Shown here: in pieces, positions 52,942 to 61,400 of the stretch
Layout of the letters: the number at the start of each line of letters is the position of its first letter
How positions within the stretch are numbered: position 1 is the stretch's first letter
DNA from: Yponomeuta sedellus
Lineage: Eukaryota > Arthropoda > Insecta > Lepidoptera > Yponomeutidae
DNA length: 64,000 nucleotides
Direction of reading: 5' to 3'
Assembly: GCA_934045075.1 (NCBI GenBank)
Contig: OW203721.1
Coordinates: forward strand, 19,946,714-20,010,713
The notes under the pieces: generated by a model
The model's database searches: none
What the model was told of the DNA's origin: nothing
The model's input: the letters and a program-made list of their open reading frames with translations, nothing else
Program-made: the position numbers and the translations under genes

Positions 52942-53984
52942 ATGGAACTCACTCGTGAAAATATTCGTGCTATGATTTATTACGATTTTCGACGTGGGTT
53001 AACGCAACAACAGTGCGTAGATCAATTAACTTCGACTTTTGGTGGTGAAGCTCCATCAAAAACGACTGTGTATCACTGGTATAGTGAGTTTAATCGCGGG
53101 CGCAGTAAGCTCACGGACGAAGTTAAAGAAGGTCGCTCGAAATCGGTGGTTGTGCCACAAAATATTGAAGCTGTGCGAAAACTAATAATGCAAGACCGCC
53201 ATGTTACGTATCGCGATATAGAGGTTATTCTGGGCATATGTATGACGAGAATTCAAAGGATATTACATGAACATTTGTCTGTAAAAAAAATTGGATCCCG
53301 CACAACTTAACTCAGGATCAAAAAGATGCTCGCGTCGAATGGTGCAAGAAAACCTTAAAAAAAATCAACGGAGGCGACTCAAAAACTGTTTATAATATCT
53401 ATACAGGTGACGAATCCTGGATCTACGCGTACGATCCCGAAACTAAACAACAATCAACAGTTTGGGTGTTTCAAAATGACCCGAACCCTACGAAAGTGGC
53501 TCGTGCAAAAAGCACTGTAAAGCAAATGGTGGCCCGCTTTTTTGGTATTAATGGCCATGTGGCTACAATACCACTGGAGAATCGCAGAACGGTTAATTCG
53601 GAGTGGTACAGGACCATTTGTTTGCCGGAAGTATATGAAGAAATACGCCAAAACAACCAGCGACGCAAAATCATACTTCACCATGACAATGCCAGCTGTC
53701 ATACATCTCAGGAAACAACTACATTTTTGGATGGTCAAAAAATAGAATTGATGGGTCATCCACCGTACAGCCCTGATTTGGCTCCCAATGATTTCTATTT
53801 ATTCCCAAATGTAAAGAATAAATTACGTGGTCAACGATTTTCGACCCGTGAAGATGCCGTAGATGCGTTCAAACAGCACGTTTTAGAGATACCTCAATCA
53901 GAGTGGAAAAAGTGTTTTACAAATAGGTTTCATCGAATGCAAAAGTGCATCGATCATAGTGGAGAATACTTTGAAAAACAATAA
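52942..53984 (+). pseudogene. mariner transposase, broken (copy 2)
   Basis: Same family as copy 1: MELTRENIRAMIYYDF start, helix-turn-helix region (GEAPSKTTVYHWYSEF), and DD34D catalytic words TGDESW, HHDNASCHT and SPDLAPND. The N-terminal 122 codons are open, but about 10 bases present in copy 1 (TGTTCGCGTT) are missing near 53291, shifting the frame, so DNA-binding and catalytic parts are not joined. From 53466 the catalytic frame is open to the stop at 53982. The lesions differ from those of copy 1, so the copies decayed independently. The upstream SINE lies before the start codon. Confidence 0.9.
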
Positions 53985-54052
53985 AAGTATATTTAGCCAT
54001 ATACATTTGTTTATTTTTTCTATTCCGCATACATAAGTAGCAGCCCTCGTAT

Positions 54053-54184
54053 CTAATAGCATTTAAACCGAGCCCACTGTTGGGCATAGGCCTCTTCTCT
54101 TTCACGCCAACCCATCCGGTCCTTTGCTAGTCTCGTCCAAAGTTTCACAAAGTCGTCGCCCCAACGGGCTGGTGTCGGCCCATC
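54053..54184 (-). pseudogene. RTE-like LINE, C-terminal reverse-transcriptase fragment
   Basis: The minus strand from 54184 reads GPTPARWGDDFVKLWTRLAK, then DRMGWREREEAYAQQWAR and a stop (TAG at 54055-54053). This is the polyprotein C-terminus of an RTE-like endonuclease/reverse transcriptase, different from the one at 11009-11347 (VLEWRPR type). The frame is fully open in these 40-odd codons, but everything upstream is missing. Mariner copy 2 inserted immediately after its stop. Confidence 0.78.
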
Positions 54185-54458
54185 GACCGACTTTTAATAT
54201 GAAGAAAATTTCATAATCGTGGATAAATATCAGCCGTTTCGAAGTAAATTCCATAATCCATACTAAAGTTAACATACAATGTTACAAGTTACTCCACACC
54301 GGTAGCGCCTGCATGAATCGGAGATGCTTACAACAGACCTAATAGTGAGCTGGACAATAAAAAAATGTAGAACATCAACCAGAAAAAAAAATGTAACTAA
54401 CTGAGCGAACTGAAATTTTCGAAAAAAGTAGAAAAGTCTTGCGTATTCATTTGGACAA

Positions 54459-54587
54459 GATGCCCTGCGGCTCCAATACCATACAACAATTATGGTTCTA
54501 TGGTATTGGATGGACATTTATATGGACAGCTTCAGGGCATCCAGACGTTTTAATTATTCACAATTATTGTGACATTAAAACGTCTGG
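54459..54587. repeat. Nested hairpins
   Basis: GATGCCCTG (54459) pairs with CAGGGCATC (54533-54541), and inside it TCCAATACCATA pairs with TATGGTATTGGA (54472-54510). Next to it CCAGACGTTTTA pairs with TAAAACGTCTGG (54541-54587). No transposon ends are evident. Confidence 0.75.
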
Positions 54588-55045
54588 AACAGCCGATATT
54601 TTTACCCGATTTGGTAGCATCCCGTATCCGCATAAAAAATGTTGTTCAAATTAACGAGTGGATTTAGTTTGGGATGATTAACGTGGCTTTGTTACAACAC
54701 AGCCAGATAGATGGTCACTATTTTCTGGGCTTCCATTATAAGTAGAAAAAAACGTATTTATGAAACCGATGTTTCGTAGAAACATGTAATATCTGTTTAC
54801 TACAAATCAAGGTCGGTCGGCTCATCGGCAGTATTCGTGAATGGCTATCTAGCCAACACATTGCCTGCCTCAGAGAACACAACACAACTTTTTATTAACA
54901 TTGTGACTTCGATTGGTGCAAATACAAAACGATACATTGAATATATTTAAAAATAAATTTAATTGTATTGGATGTTTTTATTAATGACGTTTATTATAGG
55001 TTAATTCATATATTTATTGTTTATTGTTATAATTTGTCGCCCATT
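54588..55045. other. No recognised feature
   Basis: AT-rich, without a supported gene or repeat. Confidence 0.35.
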
Positions 55046-55056
55046 GATTAAAAAAG

Positions 55057-55401
55057 AAGCGCTCGTGGCCTAGTCGAACCGAGTGATTGGAATCAATCAC
55101 TTGAGTTTAGCAACAACAGGCGCATGATGGGTGACCGTCCCGTGACTACCGCTAGTGGCATTTTTCGGAGCGCTTCGCAAGGCACGTTAAGCCGTTGGTG
55201 CCGCTGTCATGTAATGGCAGTCGTTAAGCCATGTCAGAGGCCTTATGGGCGGCTTGATAACTTCTGACAATAAGGCCCGCTACTGTCCTACAATCCTTCA
55301 CCAACCCGGACTTAGCCCCCGTGGTGGAGTATGGCCAAACCTTCGTGCGATTCAGGAAGAGATCCGTGACCCAGCAGTGGGGACATAGAAGGGTTGATAT
55401 C
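55057..55401 (+). mobile_element. 5S-like SINE, full length with 11-bp TSD
   Basis: GATTAAAAAAG flanks it (55046-55056 and 55402-55412). The head is AAGCGCTCGTGGCCTAGTCG, then the hairpin GTGATTGGAATCAATCAC, TTTAGCAACAACAGGCGC, a short deletion, ATGATGGGTGACCGTCCCGT, T5 after GTGGCA, body, and tail GGGTTGATATC. Confidence 0.9.
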
Positions 55402-55412
55402 GATTAAAAAAG

Positions 55413-56035
55413 CTTAAAATGATATTGGACGAATAAAAAATGTCTTGGTGTCAATATTCGAAGAACTCTATTTAAGAACGGAAAACCATACGTATTTTCT
55501 TATTTCACTTTTCCTTAGTTTTGTTTGTTTAGACATAAATTAAAGTAGCTATATTCTAAGAAACAGACAATATGTACACGGCAGGTACAATATTTGCCTA
55601 CTTATTGTCTTAAGACCAATTGTAAATAAGTACATATTATTATGTGCATGTCGGCTGCGTGTAAAATATTCTTTCAAATTATATTACAAGTGCTTACCCA
55701 CTTTACTTGCACAAAATTTAAGTAAGTTAGTCATTGCTTTGCCATCGAGTGTTGTATAGGCTAGTGCAAACGCATAGGTAAACGGAATTCCCTTATCGGA
55801 AAGAAACTGTAAACGTGCGAGTTACAAAGAATATGTTTATGGAGCCATAAAATAACTAGCACGAAACTGCTTTTACTGAGCAAAGTATTGGACATACCTA
55901 CTGTATGTAACATACTATGTACGTACTGTAACGATACTGCTTTATAACAGCTGGCCGGCGCAGACGTCTAGTCAGGTTTGAATTAATTTGAAGGAAATGG
56001 TTACGTTTTGTTTTAGGTGTCAGTCGAGACCTATC
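55413..56035. other. No recognised feature
   Basis: AT-rich with many TAGGTA/GTAC words; no gene, RNA gene or clear repeat. Confidence 0.35.
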
Positions 56036-56041
56036 AATTGA

Positions 56042-56294
56042 CGGCCTCGGTGGCGCAGCGGCAGAGCACGCTGACTGTTAAACGGAAGGTCTCGGGTTCG
56101 ATTCCCGGCCGGGTCAAACTAGGAAACGAACTTTTCTAGTTTGTCTCGGGTCTTGGATGTTATCTATGTATTTATTGTATTAAATCTATCGTCTAGTTAG
56201 CACCTATAACACAAGTCATTTAGTTGTACTTAGTTCTGGCTAACGAGATCTGTGTAATATGTCCATGAATATTTATTTATTATTTATTAATTAA
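56042..56294 (+). mobile_element. tRNA-Asn-like SINE with ATTT tail
   Basis: The head GGCCTCGGTGGCGCAGCGGC, then GACTGTTAAACGGAAGGTCT and CGGGTTCGATTCCCGGCC, resembles tRNA-Asn (GTT anticodon in CTGTTAA). The body has AAACTAGGAAACGAACTTTT, CTCGGGTCTTGGATGTTATC and TTAGCACCTATAACACAAGT, and the end is ATTTATTTATTATTT. The second copy (57268-57525) shares all of this, which is why it is not called a tRNA gene. Confidence 0.85.
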
Positions 56295-56370
56295 TTGATA
56301 TATATCCTTTGTATGTCCCCACCAATTGGGCACGGGTCTCTTCCTACATCGCAGGAAAGTTAGGCCATAC
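56295..56370 (-). mobile_element. 5S-like SINE, 3' scrap
   Basis: TTTGTATGTCCCCACCAATT, GGGCACGGGTCTCTTCCTAC and ATCGCAGGAAAGTTAGGCCA are the terminal 75 bases of the family. It adjoins the tail of the tRNA-Asn-like SINE. Confidence 0.75.
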
Positions 56371-56857
56371 CTATCTTAATATATTCGTAATAATATAAAA
56401 ATGAGCTATGAAACATTTAATGGACTGAAACCAATAACAATAATTAAAGACAAAAAGAGTATTTATTCAATAATTTTGACTACGTTTTTGAGTTTTCACG
56501 ACCCATCTTATCTTTTCGTATGGACGATTCGATAATTCCAAGACAGGTGCGTGCTTGTATGTGTCGGATAAGTTTTGTTAACTTATTTAAATAGTGATTC
56601 AGCGAGAAAGCGGGTCATACGGCCGCGAAATATTAACAGGTGATTTTGTAGAGCTGAACAGAACGGAATTTTTTTGATTAGATTGTGACACCTGCTTAAG
56701 CGCTTTGTTTTAAGCAGATGTAGACCTATCCTATGCTTCAGATTCTGGAAGTACTCTCGATACTGTAGGTTGTGTAAGTTTATATGTAAGAAATGATGGC
56801 AAGAACTTGCCGATAAGCCGTATAGTAGCAGTTTGTTTTTTTATGTCTTCTTTTAAT

Positions 56858-57204
56858 AACAACTCTTGTACCCACTGCTGGGGCATGGGTCTCTTCCTGC
56901 ATCGCAGGAAGGTTAGGCCATACTCCACCACTCGAGCCAAGTCAGGGTTGGTGGAGGATTGTAAGACAGTGGCGGGCCTTACTGTCTGAACTTATCAAGC
57001 CTCCCATAAGGCCTTTGACATGACTTAACGACTACCATTACATGACAGCTGGCACCAACGGCTTAACGTGTCTTTCGAGGCACGGAAGCGCTCGGAAAAA
57101 TGTCACTAGCGGTAGTCACGGGACGGTCACCCTTCCTGCACCTGACCGCATCTGGTGTATCATAACTCAAGTGATTGATCGGTTTCACTAGGCCAAGAGC
57201 GCTC
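56858..57204 (-). mobile_element. 5S-like SINE, near full length
   Basis: The plus strand starts ACTCTTGTACCCACTGCTGG and ends CACTAGGCCAAGAGCGCTCT. The 5S-like part is slightly altered (TGATACACCAGATGCGGTCA, GGAAGGGTGACCGTCCCGTG on the minus strand). The flanks TCTTTTAAT and TCTTTTGAAT may be a decayed duplication. Confidence 0.82.
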
Positions 57205-57267
57205 TCTTTTGAATTATTTTGAATAATTAAAACAATTAAAAAAACTTCATTTACTACATTTCATAAT

Positions 57268-57525
57268 CGGCCTCGGTGGCGCAGCAGTTTGGCACGCTGA
57301 CCGTAAAACCGAAGGTCTCGGGTTCGATCCCCGGCCGGGTCAAACTAGGAAACGAACTTTTCTAGTTCATCTCGGGTCTTGGATGTTATCTATGTATTTA
57401 TTGTATTAAATCTATCGTCGAGTTAGCACCTATAACACAAATCATTTAGTTGTACTTAGTATAGGGCTAATGCGATCTGTGTAGAATGTCCAGGAATATT
57501 TTTTATTTATTTATTTATTTAATTT
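57268..57525 (+). mobile_element. tRNA-Asn-like SINE with ATTT tail, second copy
   Basis: GGCCTCGGTGGCGCAGCAG, GACCGTAAAACCGAAGGTCT and CGGGTTCGATCCCCGGCC, then the same body as 56042-56294, ending ATTTATTTATTTATTTAAT. It has an altered D-arm (CAGCAGTTTGGCACG). Confidence 0.85.
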
Positions 57526-57915
57526 TTTTCGATTCTTCGTCGTCGTCGTTTCTTCATAACTGGGGATCACGATCATGTGTCGTTCGTTTCCACGGGTTTT
57601 CGCTATATGAACAGCCTGGCACCGGCTGCCGCTTTTGTGACGTCCGAGCAATTTTTCTCAATTACAGACGGGGAAATCTATAATTCTGACGATTTAAATT
57701 TTTCACAAAATACCCCTACCTTCCTTATTTTTTGTTTTACTACGTGTACGTGTTCTGTAGAGTAAGAGTAACATTAAAGGAACACTTGGAAACCGTTTCA
57801 GAGTTCAATCTGTAATCTAAAAAACATCTCTTGATCATCATCATCAATTACTTAGATTTAAGACCTCATGGTTGTATTTTCTCTGGTTGTGCAATAAAGT
57901 GTTCTCTATCTATCT

Positions 57916-57952
<37 letters not shown>

Positions 57953-58530
57953 TTTATTGTCAAAAAACATACAATGTAACTTTCAATATGTATGTGCAGC
58001 TTTCTTACAATACCTGACTCCTAAACTAGGGTAACCTGTATCTTAGGAGCCAGATCTATCTATCATCATCTGTAAGAAAATCTAAAAAACATTAAAATTC
58101 AAAACTGCGAGCTGTTAATTTACATATGGGAAATATTTTTTAACGTTATTTTCTACATTAATTTCACAAATGTACGTAAGTTAGAAAACAAAGTCAATTA
58201 CAAAGTAATTTAATTCTACTTAATAAGGTAACGATACCATAACTATAGATACATAACAATACCAAAGTGTGTATTTAGTGAAATACCTACACACAGTTTT
58301 TCAAGCGTCAGTAGAACTGTTTAGGATTATTGTAATTCATTTATAATGTTCGTGTGAAATTTCGCACTTTGGTGTTATGTTGACCCAGCCAAAAAAGGAA
58401 ATTATCTGAAAATATAAAAAAAAACCAATACACCAATGTGTAGTCAATATATTCGACCTACATTTTCATTTCGCTTTTCTTTCTCGCAGTTTATACTCCC
58501 TTTAAGTCAGTTGCCTATTGAAATACGAAA
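57526..58530. other. Unassigned region with a GTAA microsatellite
   Basis: GTAA repeats about nine times at 57917-57952, followed by TTTATTGTCAAAAAACATAC, a LINE 3'-end-like sequence in minus orientation with AACCTGTATCTTAGGAGCC near 58031. Otherwise AT-rich. Confidence 0.5.
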
Positions 58531-58540
58531 GAATGCAGCT

Positions 58541-59090
58541 GGGCCCCAGGATTAGTAAACGGAGCCGTTTGAGGAGTATGCAGAGGCCCAGTGACAGTAA
58601 ACAGAGCCCCTTAAAGAGGCTGCAGAGCCCCAGAGATAGTAAACTGTACCATATAGAGTGAATGCAGGGCCCCAGGATTAGTAAACAGAGCCCTTTGGAG
58701 AGTATGCAGAGGCCCAGTAACAGTAAACAGAGCCCCTTAAAGAGGCTGCAGAGCCCCAGTGACAATATACTGTGCCAAGTAGAGAGAAAGCAGGGCCCCA
58801 GGATTAGTAAACAGAACCCTTTGGAGAGTATGCAGGGGCCCAGTAACAGTAAACAGAGCCCCTTAAAGAGGCTGCAGAGCCCCGTGATAATATACTGTGC
58901 CAAGTAGAGAGAAAGCAGGGCCCCAGCATTAGTAAACAGAACCCTTTGGAGAGTATTCAGAGGCCCAGTAACAGTAAACAAAGCCCCTTAAAGAGGCTGC
59001 AGAGCCCCAGAGATAGTAAACTGTGCCATATAGAGTGAATGCATGGCCCCAGGATTAGTAAACGGAGCCATTTGGAGAGTATACAGAGAC
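58541..59090. repeat. 126-bp higher-order minisatellite (three 42-bp monomers per unit)
   Basis: Units begin at 58541, 58667, 58793, 58918 and 59044 (GGGCCCCAGGATTAGTAAAC or close). Each splits into three related 42-bp monomers: one with CCAGGATTAGTAAAC, one with CCAGTGACAGTAAAC and one with CCAGAGATAGTAAAC, each ending near TGCAGA or TGCAG. The array continues after a SINE at 59569-59620. Since 42 is divisible by 3, open frames on both strands are by-products of the repeat, though a 14-residue periodic protein cannot be formally excluded. Confidence 0.93.
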
Positions 59091-59568
59091 ACAGTGGCGC
59101 AGCGGTAGCGTATCTGTCTACCATGCGAGAGGTCCCGGGTTCGATCCCCGGCTACATAAAAAAGGCCGACATAAAAAAAACCCCAGGTCTTGGATGTTTA
59201 CACGTTTGTGATGCCGCTGTTTCTGGCACCCATGAAGCAGGTTATCCTAGTGTGGGGCCAGAAGCAATGTATAGTTAGTTAGTTAGACCTGAGATTTCCG
59301 CACTTAGCCTCATAGTTGGGCCATTGTACGTAGCAAGCGCTGAGGTACGCTAACACCTCAGACACTAGGGTTTCCTTACGATGTTTTCCTTCACCGTCAA
59401 CGAGTAGTATTGCTACTATAATTTCACAAATGTACAAGTACATAGCTTAGAAAACAAAGTCATTGGTACATGCCGGGGTTCGAACCCACGACCACCCCAT
59501 TGAGAAGCCGGCGTTCTACACCGCTCTTGACAGAAGCAATGTATGTGCCAGTATGTAAATGTTATGTT
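59088..59568 (+). mobile_element. tRNA-headed SINE inside the minisatellite, itself interrupted
   Basis: It has ACACAGTGGCGCAGCGGTAG, CTACCATGCGAGAGGTCCCG, and box B GGGTTCGATCCCCGG. The body is AAACCCCAGGTCTTGGATGT and TGATGCCGCTGTTTCTGGC. It resumes after the 59273-59531 insertion as GTGCCAGTATGTAAATG. ACAGTG at 59091-59096 and 59569-59574 may be its duplication. Confidence 0.75.
59273..59531 (-). mobile_element. tRNA-headed SINE with 13-bp TSD, nested in another SINE
   Basis: AGAAGCAATGTAT flanks it (59260-59272 and 59532-59544). The minus strand begins AAGAGCGGTGTAGAACGCCG, box B GTGGGTTCGAACCCCGGC, then TAGTAGCAATACTACTCG, ACATCGTAAGGAAACCCTAG, TCAGCGCTTGCTACGTAC and a CTAACTAACTAACT tail. 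Same family as 38727-38950. Confidence 0.9.
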
Positions 59569-59726
59569 ACAGTGATAGTAAACTGTACAGAGAGTAAACA
59601 GAGTCACGTGGAGAGATGTAGCGTTTTTTTATGAAGCTTATATACGTCCTACTGCAAGGCACAGGCGAGAGGTGAGAGGTGTCAGAGAGAGTATGTGCTT
59701 AATTATAACCCCACCGCGGATTGGAA

Positions 59727-59850
59727 ATTTTAAGCGCTGAGGTATGTAAGCATCTCTGTTGGTTTCGTCACGATGTTTTCCTTCACAGTTAGCGTGTGGG
59801 AGTCCTACTATACCTTCACAAATGTACGTAACTTATACAAAGACGAAGCA
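59727..59850 (-). mobile_element. tRNA-headed SINE, head-less fragment
   Basis: GCGCTGAGGTATGTAAGCAT, GTTTCGTCACGATGTTTTCC, TTCACAGTTAGCGTGTGGGA and CTTCACAAATGTACGTAAC follow the minus-strand order of the family at 59273-59531. Confidence 0.7.
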
Positions 59851-60129
59851 TCTATTTTGATAATCCTTTACAAATTCGTAGTGAAAAAGACGTTTTTTAC
59901 ATTTACTTTTTACAGTATTTTTTTAAAGTTTCTAACTTGCTATTTGTACGCGTCGTCTTATAAAAGGTCACACACAACGGCGACGAGTGTGCAAAAAAAA
60001 TGTTTTTCCATTAGTACTCCTTATTGATTTCAGTAATTTTGGGAAAAGTTCTTTTCGAAGTACGTACTTTACGTGGATCAGTGCATTTTGACATTCGGAC
60101 CTAACAGACCGGAAAGGGCGATACTCATA

Positions 60130-60245
60130 CATAGTTATATATTAAACGGTTCTAATCCTAATTATTTATTAGGTACAACGTAATAACTTTCCCGACGTTT
60201 CGGCAGCGTTGCAGTTGCCGTGGTCACGGATAGACCGCGATTAGA
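60130..60245 (+). repeat. Interspersed repeat (TTTCCCGACGTTTCGGCAGC family)
   Basis: AACGGTTCTAATCCTAATTA, TTTATTAGGTACAACGTAAT and CTTTCCCGACGTTTCGGCAG match 33800-33935. No coding content. Confidence 0.5.
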
Positions 60246-60299
60246 AGTGTTGAATATATAAATATGTTCTTCCATAACAAAAACAAAACATAACATAAC

Positions 60300-60430
60300 C
60301 TCACGCCTGTATCCCAGAGGGGTAGGCAGAGACCAGGGACTTCCCCTTGCCACGATCCTGAGAGATCACCTTCGCTTCATCAACGTCCATAAGTCGTTGC
60401 ATGCACGCACGCCCAGCCTTTCCACTCACA
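60300..60430 (-). repeat. Retroposon 3' end, relative of the TATG-tailed one
   Basis: CCTCACGCCTGTATCCCAGA, GGGGTAGGCAGAGACCAGGG, CTTGCCACGATCCTGAGAGA and TCACCTTCGCTTCATCAACG are the inverse of 37600-37726. Here the tail is only a few bases (ACATAACATAA), not a microsatellite. A further piece is at about 61570-61635. Confidence 0.65.
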
Positions 60431-60439
60431 TTCGCTCGT

Positions 60440-60570
60440 TGAATTTCACTAAGTACATACTTAAGCAACGTTCTGTCACACTCGTTTCTGAGAAATTCGA
60501 AGAGGCAACACTATAGTTTACTGTTTACTTAGCGAAATTTTCAATTCAGAACCTGGCAATTAATCGGATA
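60440..60570. mobile_element. MITE relative of the BEL/Pao host element
   Basis: TTGAATTTCACTAAGTACAT and ACTTAAGCAACGTTCTGTCA at left and TTTACTTAGCGAAATTTTCA at right match the ends of 20104-26828. It is about 125 bp, non-coding. Confidence 0.7.
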
Positions 60571-61035
60571 ACTCCTCACAGAGGAGGACTTGCTTAGTGG
60601 ATTTAAGGTTAAAACTTGACTGTTTGATTTTCGCGTGTAGTTATTGCGAATGGCCATCTAACCGAGTGCCTCGTAGGTATCAACCTGAGCAGCAAATACA
60701 TTTTATTGCCCGACGACGCCATTGTTATGAAGGATGGGCCCAGAGTAAATGGGCAGTTATGCATGTTTTACTCAGCAAACATGACCAATAAAATACCTGC
60801 AATATGTGAGCTAAAGAGCTTTGTGCAAATAAACTCACTGCACATAAATTGCATTTGCATAAAGCGTGGTTGAGCGAAAGAAGTGGAAATTGGATCGGGA
60901 TATACCCGAAGATGAACTGGGGTATAAGGCGTGGGGCACATAGAAAGGATGTGGGACAGGGGCGCGGAGCAGACGCGGCGTCTTTTCAATTCACTATCAT
61001 ATAAAAATAATGTACCTACTGCTGCAAGGAGACAT

Positions 61036-61162
61036 AGGGCTGGTTTCTGAATTGAGAATGTCACGTAAATTCTTAAGTAACATTCCCTCACGCCCTTTAC
61101 TGAGAAATTCAAAGAGACAACACTATAGCTGAGTATTTACTTAGCGAAATTTTCAATTCAGA
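61036..61162. mobile_element. MITE, second short copy of the same family
   Basis: CTGAATTGAGAATGTCACG at left is mirrored by GCGAAATTTTCAATTCAG at right. The middle CTTAAGTAACATTCCCTCAC and GACAACACTATAGCTGAG match 60440-60570. Confidence 0.75.
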
Positions 61163-61224
61163 TAAGACAGCCATGCCACGGGTCGCGTCTTTTCCGCTCC
61201 CTCGTCCTTGTTATGCACCCCACG

Positions 61225-61400
61225 CCTTAGAAAAATTCTAACGGCCTTTAATTATAAAAAAATATTACCTCCAAAAACTCCAAAAACGCTGACTAATGTT
61301 ATCTGTGGCGGAGATTTTACAAGGAAAAGGCGTAACCCCAGATTAAATAAAACGCCTCTAGGAGTGTTAGTGGAATCGTGTTTTTGTAAATAAAACCGTA
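61225..61400. mobile_element. MITE (GTCTTATTTA family)
   Basis: GTTATCTGTGGCGGAGATTT, TACAAGGAAAAGGCGTAACC, CCAGATTAAATAAAACGCCT and GTGGAATCGTGTTTTTGTAA, then ATAAAACCG. It shares word order with 8931-9085 and 47275-47420 and its right end resembles 38959-39112. Confidence 0.6.

Larger units (their letters stand above)
52436..54049 (+). mobile_element. mariner element, copy 2, carrying a SINE
   Basis: TA at 52434-52435 and 54050-54051. Terminal repeats match copy 1 (GGCTGCTACTTATGTATGCG and inverse). It is 1614 bp long because a 325-bp 5S-like SINE plus a 10-bp duplication lie in its 5' untranslated part. Outside that it is very close to copy 1. It sits 2 bases from the end of an RTE-like fragment. 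Confidence 0.93.

Noticed and set aside
56042..56114. tRNA-Asn gene
   Set aside because: Good box A and B and a GTT anticodon-like loop, but acceptor pairing is poor and the same body follows it in a second copy at 57268, so it is a SINE head.
58541..59090. CRISPR array
   Set aside because: Units are contiguous 42-bp monomers without unique spacers, and the genome is eukaryotic.
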